This document shows, one piece after another, positions 15,322 to 23,354 of a stretch of 33,739 bases of DNA (position 1 is its first letter; the number at the start of each line of letters is the position of its first letter). Origin of the DNA: JANYJA01 sp038229055. Its GTDB lineage: Bacteria; Acidobacteriota; Terriglobia; Bryobacterales; Bryobacteraceae. A program made the translations under genes and the position numbers. The stretch lies in the NCBI GenBank assembly GCA_038229055.1, contig JBBROU010000050.1, forward strand, positions 1-33,739. Direction: 5' to 3'. The notes below the pieces were generated by a model. That model saw nothing but the letters and a program-made list of their open reading frames with translations. It did not search any database and was not told where the DNA came from.

Positions 15322-17793
15322 TTAATCGGACGGCTGGCGATTCGCCAGCAGCATTTCACGCCCGGTCAAATACAAAACCACAATCAGAATCGCGAACGGA
15401 ATCAGCGAAAGCGCGTCCGAGTTCGGTCCGTTCAAGAAGGGATTGTTCGCCAGCGACCAGTCGTTGATGCGCCGGTCGACGTGCGCCAGCACGCCCGCCA
15501 TGAACGCGATGATGATGCCCGCAATCGCCCCGCCGGCGATGTACCCGGACGCCATCAGTACCCCCGGGCTGCGATCGCCTTCCGCCGTGAGCTCCTCCTC
15601 GGTGAGATTCTTGTGCTTCAGTTTACGGCGCAATGAGAAATCGACCAGCCACCGCACCAGGCCGCCGAAAAGAATCGGACTCGATGTTGAAAGCGGCAGG
15701 TATACACCCACGGCGAAGGCCAGCGAAGGAATGCCGCACATCTCCAGCGTGAGCGAAATCATAACGCCGAGCAGAACTAAGCCCCAGGGAAGCTGACGGC
15801 TAAGAATTCCCTTGATGATGTACGACATCAGCGTGGCTTTGGGCGCGTCGAACTTGGTGACGGGCGAGCCATCGGGCCGCATGCGGTGGGTGCCGTTGAT
15901 GCCGGGGTCGACCAGGTAGATGGGCACTCCCTGCGCGTCCACCAGATAGCGGCCGGCCGGGCCGCCGCCTTGGTCCAGCTTGTGCCAGATCCGGTACGAG
16001 TTGGAATCGGATGCCGCCTGCGGACCCTGCAGTTTCTCGCTCCCTTCAATCCCCGAAGTGGCCCGCAATTCAGGCGTGAAGTTGTGCTGCATCTTGTAGA
16101 CCGGTTTGCCCGCGGCGTCGAAGAGGTAATCGCCGTTGACGCTATAATTGCCGGGCTCGGGCGGACGGATCGTATCCGCGTACGGAGTCAAAGGTCCGGA
16201 AGCGGGCGGCACTGCGGCCGCATCCTTCACCGGTTCGAACGTCACGCGCGGCACGTAAATGGTCGCAGCGTCATTCAGCTTGAGCAGAATGGGTCCCAGC
16301 GCAAGGGCCGAGGCCAGCGCTCCCACCAGAATTGCGATCTGTTGCAGGCGCGGCGTCGATCCTACCAGAAACCCGGTTTTCAAATCCTGCGAAGTAGTGC
16401 CGCCGTTCGAGGCGGCGATGCAGACAATCCCGCCGACCGAAAGCGCGGTCACGAAATACGTCGGCCCGGTCCAGCCGAGTGCCAGAAAAATCAGGCATGT
16501 CAGCAGAAGCGTGGCCACCGTCATCCCGGAAATGGGGTTCGAGGAGGAGCCGATTTCGCCGGTGAGGCGCGACGAGACGGTGACGAAAAGAAAGCCGAAC
16601 AGAACGATCATCAGAGCACCGAGGAAGTTCATGTTCAACGAGCGAAACAGCATGATGGAAGCCAGCAGGGCGATGATGCCGCCCAGCACGAACTTCATCG
16701 AGAGGTCCTGGTCGGTGCGGAGCAGCGACGCACGGCTCGCCTTCGTGCTGCTGAAATCGCGCAGGCCTTCTTTGATGCCACGCCATATGGTGGGCATTGA
16801 TCGAAACAGGCTGATGATGCCGCCCGCCGCCACCGCGCCGGCTCCGATATAGAGGATGTACGCGCCGCGAATCTGGTTCGGGCTCATGTCGCGGATCGGG
16901 ACGGTGCCGGGAGCGAGTGGCGTCCCGAGCAGGCCGCCGAAGAACTTGATCGCCGGGATCAGAACCAGGTACGCGAGCACGCCGCCGGCGCACATAATCG
17001 AAGCGATCCGAGGCCCGATAATATAACCGACGCCCAGCAGTTCCGGCGAGATCTCGGCGGAGATGGAGCCGGCGGCAAAAGGCGCGCCGAAGACTTTCTC
17101 CGGAACGTCCTTCCAGCCTTTGAAAGCAACGTTCAGCGCTTTGTAGACCAAGCCGATCCCGAAGCCGGTGAAGATGGTGCGCGCCCCGGTTTGCGGAGCC
17201 GCGATGGAATCCGCGCTCATCTGCGCGGCACGCTGCGATTCTTCCGACGCGCCCGCTTTCAGCACTTCCGCGCAGGCCGTTCCTTCCGGATATTTCAACG
17301 TCAAGTGCTGATCCACGATCATGGCGCGGCGCAGGGGAATCATCATCAGAATTCCGAGAAGGCCGCCCATAATCGCGACCAGCATGACGTTGGCGATCTG
17401 GAGGTCGAAGCCGAGGATCATGATGGCGGGCATGGTCACGCCGACGCCGAAGGCGATCGATTCGCCCGCGGAACCGGCCGTCTGCACGATGTTGTTTTCG
17501 AGGATGGTGGCGTTGCGTAACCCGAGTTTCGAGAGCAAACGGAACAGGGTGATCGAAATGACCGCCACCGGGATGGACGCACTGACCGTGAGGCCGACCT
17601 TCAGCACCAGGTACAGCGACGAAGCACCGAATATGATGCCCAGCAGCGTGCCCATAATCAGCGGCAGCGGCGTGAGCTCGCGCAGCGTTACACTGGCCGG
17701 AATGTAAGGCCGGAATGCGACCGGCGCGGAGGGGGGCTGCTCCTCCGCTTCCGACATGCTCTGGGACCGCAAAACCTCGGACTCTGTGCTCAT
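15322..17793 (-). CDS. OPT-family oligopeptide transporter
   Basis: An 823-residue inner-membrane transporter of the OPT/YSL superfamily, which typically imports peptides or metal chelates with protons. After a short cytoplasmic start, YIPASVTLRELTPLPLIMGTLLG begins the membrane part. PLRRAMIVDQHLTLKYPEGTACAEVLKAG and NGGTTSQDLKTGFLVG are typical family blocks. Many hydrophobic helices fill the rest. A hydrophilic insertion of roughly 140 residues (about 517-655) with repeated D-x-x-G-x-P-x-Y/K units, such as FDAAGKPVYKM and VDAQGVPIYLVDP, interrupts the helices. It is probably a soluble loop. The ATG is 55 bases after the stop of the dehydratase gene on the same strand, so the two could be one transcript. 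Substrate is unknown. Confidence 0.9.
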   Translation of the reverse strand: MSTESEVLRSQSMSEAEEQPPSAPVAFRPYIPASVTLRELTPLPLIMGTLLGIIFGASSLYLVLKVGLTVSASIPVAVISITLFRLLSKLGLRNATILENNIVQTAGSAGESIAFGVGVTMPAIMILGFDLQIANVMLVAIMGGLLGILMMIPLRRAMIVDQHLTLKYPEGTACAEVLKAGASEESQRAAQMSADSIAAPQTGARTIFTGFGIGLVYKALNVAFKGWKDVPEKVFGAPFAAGSISAEISPELLGVGYIIGPRIASIMCAGGVLAYLVLIPAIKFFGGLLGTPLAPGTVPIRDMSPNQIRGAYILYIGAGAVAAGGIISLFRSMPTIWRGIKEGLRDFSSTKASRASLLRTDQDLSMKFVLGGIIALLASIMLFRSLNMNFLGALMIVLFGFLFVTVSSRLTGEIGSSSNPISGMTVATLLLTCLIFLALGWTGPTYFVTALSVGGIVCIAASNGGTTSQDLKTGFLVGSTPRLQQIAILVGALASALALGPILLKLNDAATIYVPRVTFEPVKDAAAVPPASGPLTPYADTIRPPEPGNYSVNGDYLFDAAGKPVYKMQHNFTPELRATSGIEGSEKLQGPQAASDSNSYRIWHKLDQGGGPAGRYLVDAQGVPIYLVDPGINGTHRMRPDGSPVTKFDAPKATLMSYIIKGILSRQLPWGLVLLGVMISLTLEMCGIPSLAFAVGVYLPLSTSSPILFGGLVRWLVDFSLRRKLKHKNLTEEELTAEGDRSPGVLMASGYIAGGAIAGIIIAFMAGVLAHVDRRINDWSLANNPFLNGPNSDALSLIPFAILIVVLYLTGREMLLANRQPSD

Positions 17794-17848
17794 GGTTTGG
17801 CTCCGTCTTGATGTGATTATTCAACACTCGCGACGCACATGGCGAGGA

Positions 17849-19360
17849 CTACGTTACCGGACCCGGGTTAAATGGCGAGAGCGCGTTCTGCAGGCCCCAG
17901 TGCTCGGCCCACGTTTTTTTTCGCCCGCTCGCGACTTCAAGGATGAAACGGAAGATTTCCCAGCCGACATCTTGAATGGTCGCGTGCCCCGTGGCGATGC
18001 GCCCCGCGTCGATGTCGATCAGGTCCGGCCACTTCTCAGCAAGGGCCGTTCGCGATGAAACTTTGATAACTGGAACCAGCGCAAGCCCGTACGGTGTCCC
18101 CTCTCCGGTGGTGAAGACGTGCATGTTCATGGACGCTAGCTGTTGCGTGCCGCAGATGAAATCGCTCGCCGGAGTGGCCGCAAAGACCAGACCTTTCGCG
18201 GTCACCCTTTCGCCGTGGGTGGCCACCGCGCGAATGGCCGAGCTGCCGGCCTTCACCACCGAGCCGAGCGCCTTCTCGACAATGTTCGCAAGTCCTCCGC
18301 GCTTGTTCCCCGGAGTGGTGTTGGCGCTGCGGTCGGCTTGGCCGAGCGCTAGGTAATCGTCATACCAAAGCATTTCGCGGATCAACGCGCGGGCGACGTC
18401 TTCATTCGCGGCGCGCGGCGTGAGCAGGTGAATGGCGTCGCGCACTTCCGTCACTTCGGAAAATAAAACGGTGGCGCCCGTGCGCACCAGAAGGTCGGCG
18501 GCGAGGCCTACGGCCGGATTGCAGGTTACACCCGAGAACGCATCGCTGCCTCCGCACTGCAGGCCGACGATGAGCTGCGAGGCCGGTATCGACTCCCGGC
18601 GGCGGCGGTCGAGTGCTTCGAGCCGCTTCTCGGCAGCGCGCAGAATCACGGCAACGGTCTCGGCAAAGCCGCGCTGATCCTGCAGGCGGATCACGTTGTC
18701 CTCACCGAAAATTGGCAGGCCGTTCGCTCTCTCGCTCCCAAACAGCCGTTCAGGCTGCAGTTTCTCGCAACCCAGGCTCACGATCAGCGGCCGCGTTCCG
18801 ATGTTCGGGTGCAGACTGATGTGCCGCAGTGTGCGGATCGGAATCGCGGCGCCGGGAGCTTCAATGGCAACGCCACATCCATAAGAATGGGTAATCGCGA
18901 TGACATCGTCCACGTTCGCGTACCGAGGCAGCAGTTCGGCTTTGATCCGGCGCACCGCGTAATCGACCGTTGGCGCGACGCACTGCACCGTGGTGGTGAT
19001 GCCCAGGATATTCTTCGTGCCGGCGCTGCCATCGGCATTGCGAAAGCCGTCGAAGGTGTAGCCCTCCAGCGGTTCTTCGGCGACGGGAACGTCCGTGGCT
19101 AGGGACAGGGAATCGAGGGCCGGGGCCGCGGGCGTCGACAGCATGTCTTCGCGTACCCAGGAGCCGATTGGAATGGCCCGGTTGGCGTAGCCGATTGTTT
19201 GACCGTAGCGCAGCACAGGCTGGCCGTCCGCCATATCTTGCAATGCGATTTTGTGAGATTGCGGAATGCGCTCGCGCGCGGCGCCCGAGTAAACCCCGTC
19301 GGGACTGACCACAATTGCCACATTATCGCGAGGATTTACGCGGATATAGAGGGGCGCCAA
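17849..19360 (-). CDS. garD: galactarate dehydratase-type (GarD/UxaA family) sugar-acid dehydratase
   Basis: The protein follows E. coli galactarate dehydratase almost block for block: DNVAIVV, RYGQTIGYANRAIPIGSW, GYTFDGFRNADGSAGTKN, SLGCEKLQPERL, LQCGGSDAFSGVT, LFSEVTEVRDAIHLLTPRA, TTPGNKRGGLANIVEKALGS, CGTQQLAS and the end FNPGPVT. It should remove water from galactarate (or a related hexarate or hexonate) in the cytoplasm. I placed the start at TTG 19360, which gives 503 residues beginning MAPLYIRVNPRDN and fits the family's N-terminus. The frame stays open to an ATG at 19489, but that would overlap the divergent gene and add about 43 residues of no family match. No other garD-pathway gene (aldolase, reductase) is visible nearby. 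The sugar-acid specificity could differ. Confidence 0.9.
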   Translation of the reverse strand: MAPLYIRVNPRDNVAIVVSPDGVYSGAARERIPQSHKIALQDMADGQPVLRYGQTIGYANRAIPIGSWVREDMLSTPAAPALDSLSLATDVPVAEEPLEGYTFDGFRNADGSAGTKNILGITTTVQCVAPTVDYAVRRIKAELLPRYANVDDVIAITHSYGCGVAIEAPGAAIPIRTLRHISLHPNIGTRPLIVSLGCEKLQPERLFGSERANGLPIFGEDNVIRLQDQRGFAETVAVILRAAEKRLEALDRRRRESIPASQLIVGLQCGGSDAFSGVTCNPAVGLAADLLVRTGATVLFSEVTEVRDAIHLLTPRAANEDVARALIREMLWYDDYLALGQADRSANTTPGNKRGGLANIVEKALGSVVKAGSSAIRAVATHGERVTAKGLVFAATPASDFICGTQQLASMNMHVFTTGEGTPYGLALVPVIKVSSRTALAEKWPDLIDIDAGRIATGHATIQDVGWEIFRFILEVASGRKKTWAEHWGLQNALSPFNPGPVT

Positions 19361-19423
19361 AATGTATTGTATAAGCTGGGCGTAAACTAAGTGTGAGATG
19401 AAGGTTTTCGCGCCGCCCTTACC

Positions 19424-20929
19424 ATGAGCGGGCTGAGTATCCGGCGCAACGCGCCCACGGCAATCGAACTCTCCGACGAGATCGCGCATCAGATTGGCAT
19501 TGAGTCGGTGCAGGCCCTGGCATTCGGCCCCCGCGGCGGAATCGAAATTGGCGGCATTCTGCTCGCTTCATCCTGGGGCGTATCGACGAATATCGACGAT
19601 TTCCGATCGATCCCATGCGAACACTTCTTCGGGCCGTCGTATCGATTGTCGGACCACGATATGGAGGTTTGGCGCGAAACCGTCGGCCTGCACGCGCCCG
19701 GGCCGATGCGCATCATCGGTTACTGGCGTAGCGCGATCGCCGATACCACGGCGCCCGACACCCAGGACCGCCAGCTCTTGGATGAACTGGTTCCCGAGGT
19801 ATCCATTTTCATTTCGGTCCGGCCCATGATTGACGGCGCGTGCCGCGGGGCCCTGTACCTGTTTGAACGCGGGGCCGGGGACTGGGTGGCTCATCCGCTG
19901 TTCGATTTGCCGACCCAGCCCGGCGCCGCCAGACAAGCCGAGGACGAGCCCAAGCGCACCCCGTTGCGGGTGTTTCCAGCGCAGGGGCCCAAGCGCATGC
20001 CGGCACTGCCGCCGGGAAAGGTACTGAACCGCTTGCGGCGCAAGTGGAAACGCTACGTCGGTGCCGCCGTTGCCGCCGTTGCCGCGTCGATTCTGATTTT
20101 GGCCGGATTCGCCATGTGGCACGCAATTGCACCCCGCTTCGGAGAACCGGCATTGGATGCCTCCAAGCTGGGGTTGGAGGTCGCGGTACAGCAAGCCGGC
20201 ACTCTGCGGATCACCTGGGACCACTTGGCTCTCGGCGGCGCCAACCATGGCGTGCTGCTGATTCGCGATGGCCAGCGCGAGCGATCGATCGCGCTGGATC
20301 AGGCTCAACTCGAAACCGGATTCGTGGTGTACACCCCGGCGTCGGACGATGTCTCTCTTCGGTTGACGGTCGGGGATCGAAATATTTTCAGCACGGCGCG
20401 CGTAATCGATAATTCCCCGAAGGCGGCGCGAACTCCGACCGGTTCGGCCACCGTGCGGGTGATTGTGCCACGGAAGTCGGCCAGCATCGGCGGACCACGG
20501 CCATGGCCGGCAGCGACGGACGACGCGGGCGTTCCGGTTGCGACGGCACCCGCGGTACCGCGGTCACAGGAGGTCGCGCCACCGGCGGCAGTGGGTTCCG
20601 AGCTGGGACCGCCCCAGCCCGCGGTCGATCTGGCGGAAGCGCCCAGCATCGTTCCGCCACGGCCCTTGACGAAGGTGATGCCTCCCGTGCGCCTTGCCGG
20701 GCTCCCGATTGTGAACGGGCCCGAGCAAATCAATGTTCGGCTGGCGATCGACGAGAGTGGGCGGGTGACGTCCGTTAGTGAGATCAAACAAGCTCGTCCC
20801 GCGAATCGATTTCTGTTGGCCCAGGCATTAACGGCGGCGAAATCGTGGACGTTCGCGGCGGCGCGGCGCGATGGGCATCCCGTGCCCAGCGACTACGTCG
20901 TGACCTTCAGTTTCGGCCCAAGTAAATAG
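19424..20929 (+). CDS. membrane protein: degenerate JAMM-like N-domain, one helix, TonB C-terminal domain
   Basis: A 501-residue protein with three parts. Residues about 12-158 resemble an acidobacterial Mov34/JAMM-like domain: GGIEIGGILLAS keeps the early Glu block, but the metal-binding H-x-H is absent where IIGYWRSAIADTT stands. It is therefore probably not a peptidase. A basic stretch (LRRKWKR) leads into a single helix at about 212-230. A Pro/Ala-rich periplasmic linker follows, then a TonB C-terminal-like domain at about 435-499 with NVRLAIDESGRVTSV, ALTAAKSWTFAAA and the end VTFSFG. The topology would be cytoplasm to periplasm. It may bind outer-membrane receptors or the cell wall. It starts a same-strand run into the sugar transporter, 20 bases before its first gene. 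Confidence 0.75.
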   Translation: MSGLSIRRNAPTAIELSDEIAHQIGIESVQALAFGPRGGIEIGGILLASSWGVSTNIDDFRSIPCEHFFGPSYRLSDHDMEVWRETVGLHAPGPMRIIGYWRSAIADTTAPDTQDRQLLDELVPEVSIFISVRPMIDGACRGALYLFERGAGDWVAHPLFDLPTQPGAARQAEDEPKRTPLRVFPAQGPKRMPALPPGKVLNRLRRKWKRYVGAAVAAVAASILILAGFAMWHAIAPRFGEPALDASKLGLEVAVQQAGTLRITWDHLALGGANHGVLLIRDGQRERSIALDQAQLETGFVVYTPASDDVSLRLTVGDRNIFSTARVIDNSPKAARTPTGSATVRVIVPRKSASIGGPRPWPAATDDAGVPVATAPAVPRSQEVAPPAAVGSELGPPQPAVDLAEAPSIVPPRPLTKVMPPVRLAGLPIVNGPEQINVRLAIDESGRVTSVSEIKQARPANRFLLAQALTAAKSWTFAAARRDGHPVPSDYVVTFSFGPSK

Positions 20930-20949
20930 TCCGGGTATAAGCTGGTGGC

Positions 20950-22440
20950 TTGCTGAAACTTCGCGCCATCGCCAAGAGCTATGCGGGTGTGCGCGCCCTG
21001 CAAGGCATTGATTTCGACTTGGCCGCTGGCGAGGTGCATGCGCTGGCGGGCGAGAATGGCGCGGGCAAGTCGACACTCATCAAAATACTGACCGGCGCTG
21101 TCCCGCACGATTCCGGCACCATCCATCTGCGGCACGTTCTCGTCGAGCACAATACGCCCCACCGGGCGCGCGCATTGGGGATCGCGGCAATCTATCAGCA
21201 GCCGGCGCTCTTCCCGGAACTTACGGTGGCAGAGAACATTGCGTTATTCGATGAGCCGGCAACGGCGTTGCATCGCGTCGATTGGAAAGGGCGCCGTGCG
21301 CGCGCTCGCGAACTTCTCGCTGAGATCGAGGCCGAGATCTCCCCCGACGAAGAAGTCGCGAATTTGAGTTTGGCGCAGCAGCAGCTCGTTGAAATTGCCA
21401 AGGCGCTAGGCGCCCGTGCGCGTGTTTTGATTCTGGATGAGCCCACGGCCGCCTTGACCGAACGCGAGGCGCGGAACCTGTTCCGAATTGTCGGCGCGAT
21501 GAAGGCGAAGGGCGTCGGCCTGATCTACATCTCGCATCGGCTTCCGGAGCTCTTCGCCCTGGCTGACCGCGTGACCATCCTCCGGGACGGGCGGCATGTG
21601 ATCACGCGGCCGATGCAGGGCCTGGATGAAAGTGAACTTGTGCGGCTGATGGTGGGTCGTGAGCTGACCGCCGTATACCCGCCGCATACCGCCAAGCCTG
21701 GCGACATCGCGCTTGAAGCGGTGCGGGCCGGGTGCCGCGCCACTGGCGTGCATGAGGTAAGCTTTCAGCTTCGCGCGGGCCAGATTCTGGGGCTCTCGGG
21801 ATTGGTCGGTTCCAAGCGCACCGAGCTTGCCCAGATGTTGTTCGGATTAAATCCGGCGGACTCCGGCGAGATTTGCGTGCGTGGGTCCGCAGTCAAAATC
21901 AACACTCCGGCGCAGGCCATCGCTCTCGGATTGGGGCATGTTCCGGAAGACCGGAGGCGTCACGGCGTGGTGCTTCCCATGTCCATCGCGTCGAACACAA
22001 CGCTGGCAAGCTTGGGTGCCGTGTCGCGCGGCGCGTTCCTGCAGTTTGCGCGCGAAAGGAAGTTGGCGCAGCAGTGGCGCGAGCGCCTGGCGATCAAGTC
22101 CGCGTCCATCGCCGCGCCGGTAGAGAGTTTATCCGGCGGAAATCAACAAAAAGTTTCGCTGGCGCGCTGGCTCGCGACCCATCCGTCGATTCTGATTCTG
22201 GATGAACCGACCCAGGGGATTGACGTGGGCGCCAAAGCGGAGATCCACCGGCTGATTGCGGAATTGGCGGCGGGCGGAATGGCCATTCTGCTGATTTCTT
22301 CCGATCTGCCGGAAATTCTCGGCATGAGCGATCGTGTCGCCGTTATGCGCCACGGGACCATCGCCGCGGTCATGGATCGCGCCGCAGCTACGCAGCAAAA
22401 CATCTTAGAGATCGCGCTGGGCAAGGACGCGGCCGCTTGA
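20950..22440 (+). CDS. sugar ABC transporter ATPase with two nucleotide-binding domains (CUT2 type)
   Basis: A 496-residue ATPase of the RbsA/RhaT/LsrA kind that powers uptake of monosaccharides. The first domain has Walker A GENGAGKST (residues 34-42), a signature-like LSLAQQQLVEIAKAL and Walker B VLILDEPTAAL. The second has a degenerate Walker A, GLVGSKRTEL, as is usual for this family, and a full signature LSGGNQQKV with LILDEPTQGIDVG. The start is TTG at 20950. No ATG fits the domain start. The stop overlaps the first permease gene by four bases (TTGA), so the genes are coupled. Sugar specificity is judged from the binding-protein part further downstream. Confidence 0.93.
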   Translation: MLKLRAIAKSYAGVRALQGIDFDLAAGEVHALAGENGAGKSTLIKILTGAVPHDSGTIHLRHVLVEHNTPHRARALGIAAIYQQPALFPELTVAENIALFDEPATALHRVDWKGRRARARELLAEIEAEISPDEEVANLSLAQQQLVEIAKALGARARVLILDEPTAALTEREARNLFRIVGAMKAKGVGLIYISHRLPELFALADRVTILRDGRHVITRPMQGLDESELVRLMVGRELTAVYPPHTAKPGDIALEAVRAGCRATGVHEVSFQLRAGQILGLSGLVGSKRTELAQMLFGLNPADSGEICVRGSAVKINTPAQAIALGLGHVPEDRRRHGVVLPMSIASNTTLASLGAVSRGAFLQFARERKLAQQWRERLAIKSASIAAPVESLSGGNQQKVSLARWLATHPSILILDEPTQGIDVGAKAEIHRLIAELAAGGMAILLISSDLPEILGMSDRVAVMRHGTIAAVMDRAAATQQNILEIALGKDAAA

Positions 22441-23354
22441 AGCGCGACTTCGCCGTGCTCATCGCATTGGCGCTGCTGCTCATCTTTATCGCGTTTGCCG
22501 CGCCGTCATTCTTCTCTCCTGCGAACTTGCGCGATATCCTGCTCGCGAATCTGGCTGTGCTGATTGTCGCCATCGGGATGACGCTGGTGATCGTGCTGGG
22601 TCAAATCGATATTTCGATCGGCGCCCAGTTTGCGGTTTGCAGCGTGCTCGCCGGGTTGCTGGCCAAAGCCGGCTGCCCGGCTTGGCTGCTCATGCTGCTA
22701 CTGCTGGCCGCGGGAACAGCGCTCGGGTCGCTGAACGGACTCCTCGTCGCGAATTTCCGGTTGCCCTCCATAGTCGTTACGCTCGCGGCGATGGCCGTGC
22801 TGCGCGATTCCCTGCGATGGGCCACAGGCGGCAAATGGGTTCAGGATCTGCCCGCCAGCTTTCAATGGTTCGGATTTTCGCAGCGCGGGGGGCAATGGTT
22901 GCTGGCCTTGATGACGGCCGCGATTGTCGCAAGCTGCGCTTACGCGGCGCGGCATTTAGCTGCCGGCCGAATGATCTTCGCGACCGGTTCCGATGCGGAG
23001 TCGGCGCGACTGGCGGGCATTCCGACGGTGCGCGTGGTGTTCTGTGTCTTCGCGTTCATGGGCGCGCTCACAGCGCTGGCGGCGCTGCTGAATGCGGTCC
23101 GCTTCCCGGAAGTCCCCGGAAATTCCGGCGCGGGATTGGAGCTGAAAGCCATCGCGGCGGTGGTGGTCGGCGGCACGTCAATTACCGGCGGCCGAGGTTC
23201 GCTCGCAGGGAGCATGCTCGGCGTAGCGTTGCTCGCCGTCATCGGCCCGATGCTGACGTTCCTCGGCGTAAACGCTTATTGGGAACAGGCGATCCAGGGT
23301 GCGATCATTCTGGTCGCCGTCGGCGGCACCATGTCGTCGAGGAAGCGCGCCTGA
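22437..23354 (+). CDS. sugar ABC transporter permease 1 (RbsC/RhaP-like)
   Basis: This 305-residue inner-membrane permease has about eight to ten hydrophobic helices. It starts at a TTG that overlaps the ATPase stop. Family blocks include GMTLVIVLGQIDISIGAQFAV, LPSIVVTLAAMAVLRDSLRWATGG, GIPTVRVVFCVFAFMGALTALAALL, and ELKAIAAVVVGGTSITGGRGSLAGSMLG, the last being the conserved C-terminal block that faces the ATPase. Two different permease genes are found in the rhamnose (RhaP/RhaQ) and AI-2 (LsrC/LsrD) systems. This gene would be the first of them. Its TGA overlaps the next ATG by one base. Confidence 0.92.
   Translation: MKRDFAVLIALALLLIFIAFAAPSFFSPANLRDILLANLAVLIVAIGMTLVIVLGQIDISIGAQFAVCSVLAGLLAKAGCPAWLLMLLLLAAGTALGSLNGLLVANFRLPSIVVTLAAMAVLRDSLRWATGGKWVQDLPASFQWFGFSQRGGQWLLALMTAAIVASCAYAARHLAAGRMIFATGSDAESARLAGIPTVRVVFCVFAFMGALTALAALLNAVRFPEVPGNSGAGLELKAIAAVVVGGTSITGGRGSLAGSMLGVALLAVIGPMLTFLGVNAYWEQAIQGAIILVAVGGTMSSRKRA

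Noticed and set aside
16271..17827. Long open frame on the minus strand in a second frame over the OPT gene
   Set aside because: It is rich in Arg and His with no family motif, and the other frame is a full OPT transporter. In GC-rich coding DNA such shadow frames are expected.
17849..19489. Longer garD starting at ATG 19489
   Set aside because: The extra residues have no match to the family and the frame would overlap the divergent gene by 66 bases. TTG 19360 fits the known N-terminus.
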